Shown: piece after piece, positions 1 through 6,907 of the stretch | How positions within the stretch are numbered: the first letter of the stretch is position 1 | Layout of the letters: each line of letters begins with the position of its first letter | Notes under the pieces: model-generated | What the model saw: the letters and a program-made list of their open reading frames with translations, nothing else | What the model was told of the DNA's origin: nothing | The model's database searches: none | Position numbers and translations under genes: made by a program | NCBI GenBank assembly: GCA_030825745.1 | Contig: JAPJPH010000041.1 | Location: 1 to 7,814 of the forward strand | DNA length: 7,814 bases | Source of the DNA: Anaerococcus sp. | GTDB lineage: Bacteria > Bacillota > Clostridia > Tissierellales > Peptoniphilaceae | Direction: 5' to 3'

Positions 1-449
1 GACCTGGATTTTATACATTTGAAATGCTTGATAAAATATTAGATAATTTAAAATTAGATGATGCCTTAGTAGATGATTCTAAAATACCGAAATCTCCAGG
101 TCAGAAATATAAACATTACGCGCCTAATGCTAAAATGAAAGTTTTTATTGGTAAAAAAGCACCAACTGTTATAAAAGAAAAAGCTGACTATTATAAAAAT
201 AGTGGCAATAAAGTTGGAATATTAGTTTTTGAAAATAACATTAAATTATTTAATGATTATGAAACTATAAGCTTGGGCGATTTTAATGACTTAAGTTATA
301 TGAGTCATGTTTTATTTTCATCCCTAAGAAAAATGGATAAACTTGGAGTGGACATTATCCTTGCACAAGGTGTAATGGATAATGATTTGGGTAAGAGTAT
401 AATGAATAGAATGAGAAAGTCTGCTTCAGGCGATATTGAATATGTATAG
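1..449 (+). CDS. sua5: Threonylcarbamoyl-AMP synthase, Sua5/TsaC type, C-terminal part (5' end outside window)
   Basis: The Sua5/YrdC/YwlC enzyme makes L-threonylcarbamoyl-AMP from threonine, bicarbonate and ATP for the t6A modification at tRNA position 37; it is cytosolic. The reading frame is open from base 3 (the first two bases probably complete an Arg codon) to TAG at 447-449, giving 148 residues, so the N-terminal catalytic YrdC domain lies mostly outside the window. What is seen is the end of that domain (PGFYTFEML), the linker signature SPGQKYKHYAP that distinguishes two-domain Sua5 from short TsaC, and the Rossmann-like Sua5 domain, which closes with LGVDIILAQGV and IMNRMRKSASG, typical of the family C-terminus. 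The ATG at position 24 is an internal Met, not the start, because homology continues upstream of it. The stop lies 9 nt before the next gene, whose ribosome binding site overlaps this stop codon, so the two are very likely cotranscribed. Confidence 0.93.
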   Translation, partial: PGFYTFEMLDKILDNLKLDDALVDDSKIPKSPGQKYKHYAPNAKMKVFIGKKAPTVIKEKADYYKNSGNKVGILVFENNIKLFNDYETISLGDFNDLSYMSHVLFSSLRKMDKLGVDIILAQGVMDNDLGKSIMNRMRKSASGDIEYV

Positions 450-1088
<639 letters not shown>

Positions 1089-1097
1089 GGATAATAA

Positions 1098-2375
1098 ATG
1101 CAAAAAGAAGTACTAGTTATAAAACCTAATGGACCTTTAAATGGAGAAGTAAATATTTCAGGAGCAAAAAATTCTGCCCTTCCAATATTAGCAGCTTGTG
1201 TATTAGGGACTGAGGAGATTATCCTAGATGCTGTCCCAGATTTAAAAGATGTTGAGATAATGATCCAAATACTTAAACACCTAGGATCTAAGGTTCATTA
1301 CATTGATGATAATACATTAAAGATTGACTCAAGTTCCATAAATACATTTGAAACACCCTTTGAATTAATGGATAAAATGAGAGCATCCTTTGTAGTTATG
1401 GGACCATTGCTATCTAGATTTAACAAGGCTCTAACTAGGGCACCTGGAGGATGTAATATAGGATCTAGACCAATAGACCTCCACCTAAAAGGATTCAAGG
1501 CCTTAGGAGCTGATACAGATCAAACAGATGATCAGATATATATCGAAGCTAAAGAAGAATTACTTGGTAATGAAATATACTTAGATTTCCCATCTGTTGG
1601 AGCTACCCAAAATATTATGATGGCAGCGACCCTAGCAAAGGGAGAAACTATAATTGAAAATGCAGCAAAAGAACCTGAAATAGTAGATTTGGCATCATTT
1701 TTATCAAAAATGGGAGCAAACATTAAAGGGGCAGGAACATCTACAATAACAATTGTAGGGGTAGAAAAACTTACTGGAACAAGACATACAATTATTCCTG
1801 ATAGGATAGAAGCGGCAACTTATATGCTGGCTGCTGCGATGACAGGTGGTAATGTTAAAATCAATAATGTAATCGGTAGTCATATAAGACCTGTGATTGC
1901 TAAGCTTATAGAAATCGGTGCAGATATAGATGAGAGAGAAGAAGAAGATATTATTATAGTAAAAGCTAATGAAAAACTTAAACCTACAAATATCCAAACT
2001 CTTCCATACCCAGGTTTTCCTACTGATGTCCAAGCACAATTTATGTCCTTGCTTACACTAAGTAAGGGTGAAAGTAGGATTCAGGAAACAGTATTTGAAA
2101 ATAGGTTCATGCACGCAGATGAGCTTTCAAAAATGGGAGCTGTTATAGCAACAAGTGGAAACAGAGCAACCATTGCTGGAGTTGACAAATTACATGGAGC
2201 AAATGTAAAAGCAACTGACTTAAGGGCTGGAGCTGCCTTAGTAATGGCAGGTCTAGTAGCTGAAGGTGAGACTGTAATATCTGATATCTATCATATTGAT
2301 AGGGGATATAGTGATTTAGTTGAAAAATTCTCTGCCCTAGGAGCTGATATTAAACGAATTAGAACTAATAAGTAG
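1098..2375 (+). CDS. murA: UDP-N-acetylglucosamine 1-carboxyvinyltransferase (MurA)
   Basis: MurA transfers enolpyruvate from PEP to UDP-GlcNAc, the first committed step of peptidoglycan precursor synthesis in the cytosol. The 425-residue product has the inside-out alpha/beta barrel signatures of the EPSP synthase family: Lys24-Asn25 in SGAKNSALP, the catalytic-loop cysteine Cys119 in RAPGGCNIGSRPIDLHL (equivalent to E. coli Cys115, the fosfomycin target), Asp310 in YPGFPTDVQAQ, and Arg376 in DLRAGAALVMAGL. Because the loop residue is Cys and not Asp, the enzyme is predicted to be fosfomycin-sensitive in principle (inference). The start is supported by AAGGAT at 1087-1092, overlapping the upp stop. 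Low-GC Firmicutes often carry two paralogues (MurA and MurZ/MurAB); which one this is cannot be told from the window. It sits 6 nt before recD2 in the same block. Confidence 0.97.
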   Translation: MQKEVLVIKPNGPLNGEVNISGAKNSALPILAACVLGTEEIILDAVPDLKDVEIMIQILKHLGSKVHYIDDNTLKIDSSSINTFETPFELMDKMRASFVVMGPLLSRFNKALTRAPGGCNIGSRPIDLHLKGFKALGADTDQTDDQIYIEAKEELLGNEIYLDFPSVGATQNIMMAATLAKGETIIENAAKEPEIVDLASFLSKMGANIKGAGTSTITIVGVEKLTGTRHTIIPDRIEAATYMLAAAMTGGNVKINNVIGSHIRPVIAKLIEIGADIDEREEEDIIIVKANEKLKPTNIQTLPYPGFPTDVQAQFMSLLTLSKGESRIQETVFENRFMHADELSKMGAVIATSGNRATIAGVDKLHGANVKATDLRAGAALVMAGLVAEGETVISDIYHIDRGYSDLVEKFSALGADIKRIRTNK

Positions 2376-2381
2376 GATAAA

Positions 2382-4541
2382 ATGAATTTAGATGGCATAA
2401 TATCAAACATAATATTTAGAAATGAAGAAAATGGTTATACCATATTAAAATTAGAAACTTCAGATTCTGATATTACATGCGTAGGTATTATGCCATTTTT
2501 TTCTGTTGGAGATAGGGTAGCAGTTAGTGGTGAGCTAATATACCATGATAAATATGGCGAGCAAATAAATGTCAGTAATATTGATATAAAAAAACCTACT
2601 GATAAAGACTCCATAGTAAAATATTTATCATCTGGCGCAATAAAAGGTGTAGGGAAAAAAACTGCTGAGTCTATCTATGAAAAATTCGGAAAAGATTCTG
2701 TAGATATCATTTATGATAACCCAGAAAAACTTTTGGAGATAAATGGGATTGGGAAAAACAAATTAGCTGATATAAAATTATCCACTAAAGATAGTAGAGA
2801 TTCTAGAAGATCAATCCAATACTTACAAAGTCTAAATATATCATATAAACTCTCCCTTAAAATTTATAAAACCTATGGGGATGATACTATAGATATTATA
2901 AAATCTAATCCTTACAAACTTATAGAGGATATAGACGGTGTAGGATTTAAGCTTGCAGATAATATAGCTGTTAATATGAATATAAATTTAATATCACCCT
3001 TTAGATTAAAATCTGGAATACAATATACATTAGAATTTGAAGCTGATATGAATGGCCATACTTCTCTAGAGCGTGAAGATCTAATAAGAAAAGCATCCTA
3101 TCTATTAAAAGTAGATAATAATTCTGTAAATAATGCCTTAGAAAAATCCCTTATCCAGGGTAATATTAGCCAGGTTATGATAGATAATAAAATATATATC
3201 TACCAAACAAAATTGCTTAAAGCAGAAAAATTAGTAGCCTTAAACCTCGCTCAAAGGCTAAAGGCAGAGTATCCTTTTGAAATATCTATCAATGATGAAT
3301 TAACTACATTTTCTAAGGAGCAAAAATTGGCTATAAAAACGGCCTTTGAAAAAATGCTTCTAGTAATAACTGGAGGACCAGGTACAGGAAAAACAACAAT
3401 AATACGAGCAATTACAAGCATCCTTAAAGATAATAACCTATCATATTTTCTAATGGCTCCTACAGGTCGAGCTGCTAAAAGAATGAGGGAATCTACAGGT
3501 GAAGATAGCTACACAATTCATAAAATTATTGGGATAAAACCAAATGAAATATTACCAGAATATAATGAAGAAAATCCTTTAGAATGTGATTATGTAATAG
3601 TAGATGAAACAAGTATGGTAGATATTTATTTGATGAAAAGTCTTTTGCAGGCAATTGGGCCTAAGACTGCCTTGATCCTAGTGGGTGATAGCGATCAGCT
3701 ACCATCAGTAGGACCTGGTAATGTATTAAAAGACATATTAGAAACTAAAATCCAATCAATCAGGCTTAAAAAAGTATTTAGACAGGCAAGCCAGTCTAAT
3801 ATAATAGTAAATGCACACAGGATAAATGAGGGTATTTATCCAAAATTAAATGAAGATGGTAAAGACTTCTTTTTCATAGATGCTAGTTTACATGATTTTG
3901 ATAAAAAGCTAGTTGACCTTGTAAAATTAAGACTGAAAAATTTTTATTCATATGACCCTATAAAAGATATACAAATCTTAACTCCCAGTAAAAAAACCAA
4001 TTATGGAACTAACCATATAAATGAAATACTCCAAAAAAGCCTAAATGATGAAAAATCTTCTCTATCAATTAACAATAGATCCTTTAAAAAAGGTGATAAA
4101 GTAATGCAAATTAGAAATAATTATGACCTTAAATCTATTAATGAAAATGATGGTTATGAAACAGGAGTTTTTAATGGAGACATTGGATTTATTGAGGATA
4201 TTGATCAAACAGAAGAGAAAGTCAAGGTTATATTTTATGATGGCAAGCTTGTAGAATATAACAAAGAAGATATTTCTGACCTAGACTTATCATATGCAAT
4301 AACCATTCACAAATCCCAAGGATCAGAATTTGATTGTGTTATAATACCTATGATGCAGGTTTCATATATGCTTTTAACTAGGAATATTTTATATACAGCT
4401 ATAACTAGAGCAAAGAAAACTGTTGTTTTATTAGGAGATAGGGGAATTTTAAAAACCATGATCGATAATAACACTTCTAATAATAGGTATACCAACCTTA
4501 ACTATTGGATAGAAACTATTAAGGATATCAAAGATGCTTGA
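2382..4541 (+). CDS. recD2: RecD2-type superfamily 1B DNA helicase
   Basis: RecD2 is a 5'-3' SF1B helicase found in bacteria without RecBC and linked to replication-fork repair and mutation avoidance. The 719-residue protein is full length for the family. In order: an N-terminal OB-like segment (GIISNIIFRNEENGYTILKL, 5-24); helix-hairpin-helix elements near KGVGKK (about 88-93), NGIGKN (121-126) and DGVGFK (185-190); Walker A GGPGTGKTT with Lys337; motif Ia APTGRAAKRM; Walker B VDETSM with Asp408-Glu409; motif III GDSDQLPSVGPG (435-446); the arginine region VFRQASQS; motif V AITIHKSQGSEFD (639-651); and motif VI YTAITRAKK with Arg676. The start ATG has AGGAT at 2374-2378. There is no RecB/RecC partner nearby, and the HhH-rich N-terminus separates it from RecBCD-type RecD. 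Its last 8 nt overlap comFC, whose ribosome binding site (AAGGAT, 4521-4526) lies inside recD2, suggesting translational coupling. Confidence 0.96.
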   Translation: MNLDGIISNIIFRNEENGYTILKLETSDSDITCVGIMPFFSVGDRVAVSGELIYHDKYGEQINVSNIDIKKPTDKDSIVKYLSSGAIKGVGKKTAESIYEKFGKDSVDIIYDNPEKLLEINGIGKNKLADIKLSTKDSRDSRRSIQYLQSLNISYKLSLKIYKTYGDDTIDIIKSNPYKLIEDIDGVGFKLADNIAVNMNINLISPFRLKSGIQYTLEFEADMNGHTSLEREDLIRKASYLLKVDNNSVNNALEKSLIQGNISQVMIDNKIYIYQTKLLKAEKLVALNLAQRLKAEYPFEISINDELTTFSKEQKLAIKTAFEKMLLVITGGPGTGKTTIIRAITSILKDNNLSYFLMAPTGRAAKRMRESTGEDSYTIHKIIGIKPNEILPEYNEENPLECDYVIVDETSMVDIYLMKSLLQAIGPKTALILVGDSDQLPSVGPGNVLKDILETKIQSIRLKKVFRQASQSNIIVNAHRINEGIYPKLNEDGKDFFFIDASLHDFDKKLVDLVKLRLKNFYSYDPIKDIQILTPSKKTNYGTNHINEILQKSLNDEKSSLSINNRSFKKGDKVMQIRNNYDLKSINENDGYETGVFNGDIGFIEDIDQTEEKVKVIFYDGKLVEYNKEDISDLDLSYAITIHKSQGSEFDCVIIPMMQVSYMLLTRNILYTAITRAKKTVVLLGDRGILKTMIDNNTSNNRYTNLNYWIETIKDIKDA

Positions 4542-5157
4542 TTTTTTATTTATGGACAAAAATTATTGTTATCTATGTAAGGAAGAATACCAATTAAACC
4601 ATAATTTATGTAGGAAATGTCTAGAAAAATTAGATGAAGATAACAGAATTATTAGGATAGATAATACTGATGTCCATATAATCTACTTCTATAATGAATA
4701 CTTTAAAAAACTACTCGCTTTGTATAAATTTGATAGAAATACAAGTTTAGCACATGTTTTTTCTTCATTTGTATATAATTACATAAAGGATAAAGATCTA
4801 GCTAGCTTTGATTATCTGATATACACACCATCTTCTAAGTCGAGTATAAATGTTAGGGGATTTGATCATATGAAGATGATTTGTGATTTATTTATAGATA
4901 AAACAAGTATGACATATCTACCAGAATTTAAAAAAATTAAGAAAACCAAAGCCCAACATACCTTAGATAGAGATGAAAGAAAGATAAACCTAAAGGGTGC
5001 CTTTTCATTAACAAAGGATTTAACAAATAAAAAAGTTCTAATTATAGATGATTTAATAACAACTGGATCAACTGTAAGAGAGATTATAAAAGTAGTTAAA
5101 GATAAAAATCCTCAAACAATAAGGGTACTTGCTCTTGCCTCTGAGAAAAAATCATAA
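4534..5157 (+). CDS. comFC: ComF family protein (phosphoribosyltransferase-like, zinc-finger N-terminus)
   Basis: ComF proteins share a PRPP-binding fold and are needed for DNA transformation in several naturally competent bacteria; the reaction is not firmly known. The 207-residue protein starts with a four-cysteine zinc-finger motif (Cys12-x2-Cys15 and Cys26-x2-Cys29). The central part has the family pattern TPSSKSSINVRGFDHM, where homologues usually read VPL..R...RGFNQ, and the block KTKAQHTLDRDERKINLKGAF (T..Q..L.R..R..N..GAF). The PRPP loop is VLIIDDLITTGSTVREI, with Asp172 and Asp173. All key elements are present, so it looks functional. It overlaps recD2 by 8 nt and is the last gene of the + strand block. 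Its stop codon is followed at once by a hairpin terminator. In many Firmicutes comFC is preceded by the helicase gene comFA; here recD2 is in front instead. Whether this organism is competent cannot be judged from the window. Confidence 0.9.
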   Translation: MLDFLFMDKNYCYLCKEEYQLNHNLCRKCLEKLDEDNRIIRIDNTDVHIIYFYNEYFKKLLALYKFDRNTSLAHVFSSFVYNYIKDKDLASFDYLIYTPSSKSSINVRGFDHMKMICDLFIDKTSMTYLPEFKKIKKTKAQHTLDRDERKINLKGAFSLTKDLTNKKVLIIDDLITTGSTVREIIKVVKDKNPQTIRVLALASEKKS

Positions 5158-5207
5158 AAAATCCAAACAAATACTAATCTGAAAGTTTAATACTTGTTTG
5201 GATTTTT
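5157..5207. terminator. Bidirectional rho-independent terminator between comFC and scfB
   Basis: A 14-bp perfect inverted repeat pairs 5157-5170 with 5194-5207, around a GC-containing core ATCCAAACAA/TTGTTTGGAT and a 23-nt loop. The core is preceded by an A-run (5156-5161) and followed by a T-run (5203-5207, continuing TATT). On either strand the hairpin core is therefore followed by a U-rich tract, as expected for a terminator shared by the convergent genes. The right arm ends one base before the stop codon of the - strand maturase gene (5209-5211). The loop is longer than usual, so termination strength is uncertain. Confidence 0.85.
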
Positions 5208-5208
5208 A

Positions 5209-6591
5209 TTATACTAATTCTTCTTCTGTTTGTTTCATATATTCATATATTTTTACAGCTATAGCCATTTCAATTCTTTTTCTAAATAGTTTGCAGGAAT
5301 ATTCATGGATATTGTTTATATCACCAGTAGCATTGTAACTATTAGCAGCACAACCTCCTGAGCAATACATATTTGCCCAGCATGACCTACATTCATCTTT
5401 AGAATAACAATTGCACTGTTTAAACTCATCTATTATTTCGTGTTTTTTAATGCCTTCTTCCAAGTTTCCTAATAGAAAGTCATCATTTCCAACAAATTGA
5501 TGGCATGGATATATTCCTCCAGTAGGGGTTATAGCCATATATTCTGTTCCAGATCCACATCCACTTATTCTTTTGTGAGCACAAGGCCCATTTTCTAAAT
5601 CTATCATATAATGGTAAAATACGAAATTTTCACCCTGATCTATTTTTTCAATCATCATATCAGCAAGTTTTTCATACTCATTATATATTGTTTCTAGATG
5701 CTCTTCTTTTAGTGCGTAGGATTCTGTTTCATTACCAACTACTGGCTCTAGAGAAGTTCTATCAAATCCTAAATCCAGGTAAGTTTTAATATCTTCAGTA
5801 AAATCAAGGTTATTGGCAGTAAAAGTACCTCTCATATAGTACTCTTTATCACCTCTTTTTTTGACAAAATTTTGAAATTTAGGTACTACTTCATTAAAAG
5901 ATCCTTCTCCATTTAATTTTTTTCTAAAATGGTCATGTTTTTCAGCCCTTCCATCTAAAGATAAGACTACATTTTTCATATTTTCATTTAAATATTCTAT
6001 TACATCATCATCTAATAACATTCCATTTGTAGTTAGTGTGAAATTAAAATGCTTGTTATACTTATCTTCTAAACTTCTAGCATAAGATACTGTTTCTTTA
6101 ACCAAGTCAAAGTTTAATAAAGGTTCTCCTCCAAAAAAATCAACGTCAAGATTATAATGATTAGAAGAATTTTCAACTAAAAAATCAATAGCTGATTTTG
6201 CAGTATCAATATCCATGATTGCATCTTTTCCATGGTATTTTCCACCCTTAGCAAAACAGTACTCACATGATAGATTACAAGTATGAGCTACATTTAAACA
6301 TATAGCCTTAACAGAGGTCTCTCTATTTTTAATATCTAAAGATATATCTTCAAATATATCTTTAGAAAATAAGAGACCCTCATCTATTAATTCTCTAACC
6401 TCACTATAAGCTTCATTAAATTGATCATCATTAATATCATATGTACTTAGTATAGTATCTTTTATCTGATCCTTACTAAAATCTTCAAACATTGAAATAA
6501 TTTTATAAGTAACATCATCTACTGCATGAACTGATCCACTATATGTATCTAAAACTATGTTAAAGCCCTTGGCTTTGTATTGGTGTATCAT
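5209..6591 (-). CDS. scfB: SCIFF peptide maturase, radical SAM/SPASM thioether-forming enzyme
   Basis: The product is expected to install Cys thioether cross-links in the adjacent SCIFF peptide using radical SAM chemistry, giving a ranthipeptide-class RiPP; CteB and Tte1186 are characterised family members. The protein has 460 residues. Residues 1-90 (MIHQYKAKGFNIVLDTYSG, then VHAVDD) match the family N-terminus, which acts as a PqqD-like RiPP recognition element for the leader. The radical SAM cluster motif is Cys105-x3-Cys109-x2-Cys112 (CNLSCEYC), followed by GGEP at 154-157 and SLDG at 211-214. The SPASM pattern is complete: Cys345-x12-Gly-x4-Cys363, then Cys401-x2-Cys404-x5-Cys410-x3-Cys414, then Cys433; Cys337, Cys393 and Cys395 are extra candidate ligands for the two auxiliary 4Fe-4S clusters. 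The start is fixed by AAGGAG (6597-6602) and by the conserved N-terminus. It lies 108 nt downstream of scfA, behind a terminator and a promoter-like sequence. Confidence 0.95.
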   Translation of the reverse strand: MIHQYKAKGFNIVLDTYSGSVHAVDDVTYKIISMFEDFSKDQIKDTILSTYDINDDQFNEAYSEVRELIDEGLLFSKDIFEDISLDIKNRETSVKAICLNVAHTCNLSCEYCFAKGGKYHGKDAIMDIDTAKSAIDFLVENSSNHYNLDVDFFGGEPLLNFDLVKETVSYARSLEDKYNKHFNFTLTTNGMLLDDDVIEYLNENMKNVVLSLDGRAEKHDHFRKKLNGEGSFNEVVPKFQNFVKKRGDKEYYMRGTFTANNLDFTEDIKTYLDLGFDRTSLEPVVGNETESYALKEEHLETIYNEYEKLADMMIEKIDQGENFVFYHYMIDLENGPCAHKRISGCGSGTEYMAITPTGGIYPCHQFVGNDDFLLGNLEEGIKKHEIIDEFKQCNCYSKDECRSCWANMYCSGGCAANSYNATGDINNIHEYSCKLFRKRIEMAIAVKIYEYMKQTEEELV

Positions 6592-6607
6592 AAAAACTCC
6601 TTAAAAT

Positions 6608-6635
6608 ATTATAGTAAAATACTAGGAATTGTAAA
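6608..6635 (-). promoter_or_regulatory. Putative sigma-A promoter directly upstream of scfB
   Basis: On the - strand there is TTTACA (complement of 6630-6635, 5 of 6 to consensus), a 16-nt spacer and a perfect TATAAT (complement of 6608-6613). Initiation 6-7 nt further on would fall near 6601-6602, at the first bases of the AAGGAG ribosome binding site, leaving a leader of only about 10 nt before the ATG. It lies beyond the scfA terminator, so it could drive the maturase independently. The region is AT-rich, which makes a chance TATAAT possible. Confidence 0.5.
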
Positions 6636-6652
6636 TAAACTAACAAATAATT

Positions 6653-6690
6653 GAAAAATAAAAAACTTATCTGAGTGAGATCAGATAAGT
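6653..6690 (-). terminator. Rho-independent terminator after scfA
   Basis: A 10-bp perfect stem pairs ACTTATCTGA (6665-6674) with TCAGATAAGT (6681-6690) around a 6-nt loop. Read on the - strand it is followed by a T-rich tract (complement of 6653-6664, interrupted by one A and ending before a C). It begins 10 nt after the scfA stop codon. Only 3 of 10 pairs are G-C, so it may be leaky and let some transcription reach scfB, making more peptide message than enzyme message. On the + strand the hairpin is followed by A, not T, so it acts in the - direction only. Confidence 0.75.
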
Positions 6691-6699
6691 AAAAAATTA

Positions 6700-6849
6700 T
6701 TATTTATTTTTTTTGCTAACACATTCTTGGTTAGCCACTCCACAGCTAGTTTTACATGCTGATTGGCAAGATGTTTGGCATTCGCCACAACCACCATGTT
6801 TTTTGCTTTTGTGGAGATTTCTTGTGTTTAAAGTTACAATTCTTTTCAT
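6700..6849 (-). CDS. scfA: SCIFF precursor peptide (six cysteines in forty-five), ranthipeptide precursor
   Basis: This 49-codon gene is on the - strand, from ATG at 6847-6849 to TAA at 6700-6702. The product begins MKRIVTLNTRNL, like the conserved SCIFF leader, and has six cysteines in a 23-residue core: Cys21, 24, 28, 32, 36 and 43, with the hallmark string CGECQTSCQSACKTSC. It is the substrate of the adjacent radical SAM/SPASM maturase, expected to bind the leader by its N-terminal RRE and cross-link core cysteines by thioether bonds. The biological role of SCIFFs is not settled; a role in population behaviour has been proposed in some clostridia. The start is fixed by AAGGAG at 6857-6862, 7 nt from the ATG. 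The residue after the fifth cysteine is Gly37, where the members I recall have Thr. A GlyGly pair (19-20) directly precedes the first core cysteine. The gene has its own promoter and terminator. A 98-codon open frame on the opposite strand here is a shadow. Confidence 0.95.
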   Translation of the reverse strand: MKRIVTLNTRNLHKSKKHGGCGECQTSCQSACKTSCGVANQECVSKKNK

Positions 6850-6873
6850 ATGTATTCTCCTTTTTTCTTTCTT

Positions 6874-6902
6874 AGGATATCATGTATTCATTAATTTGTC
6901 AA
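6874..6902 (-). promoter_or_regulatory. Strong sigma-A-type promoter of scfA with extended -10
   Basis: On the - strand there is a perfect TTGACA (complement of 6897-6902), a 17-nt spacer and TATCCT (complement of 6874-6879), the latter preceded by TGA, i.e. an extended -10 TGn motif. Initiation would fall near 6867, leaving about 18 nt of leader including the AAGGAG site. The -35 hexamer includes the TGA stop codon (complement of 6899-6901) of the upstream decarboxylase gene. No terminator is seen between the two genes, so read-through from the decarboxylase may also contribute. Confidence 0.8.
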
Positions 6903-6907
6903 TTAAT
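6890..6907. repeat. 18-bp palindrome over the scfA -35 box (possible operator)
   Basis: Perfect 7-bp arms ATTAATT (6890-6896) and AATTAAT (6901-6907) flank TGTC. The site covers the whole -35 hexamer of the scfA promoter and runs into the last codons of the decarboxylase gene. A further ATTAAT lies at 6911-6916. Such a position would suit a repressor, but the arms are pure A/T and this genome is AT-rich, so chance is a real alternative. No regulator gene is seen in the window. Confidence 0.3.

Noticed and set aside
24..26. ATG at 24 as the start of the first gene
   Set aside because: Family-typical residues (PGFYTFE) continue upstream in frame to the window edge and there is no ribosome binding site, so the gene is truncated by the window.
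1704..2039. 111-codon open frame on the - strand inside murA, rich in Cys, Phe and Tyr
   Set aside because: It is the reverse shadow of a clear murA gene, with no ribosome binding site and no recognisable family. The other short antisense frames in murA and recD2 were rejected for the same reason.
6700..6849. Small Cys-rich protein as a metallothionein or ferredoxin fragment
   Set aside because: The exact CGECQTSCQSACKTSC spacing, the conserved N-terminus and the adjacent SCIFF-type maturase identify it as a SCIFF precursor.
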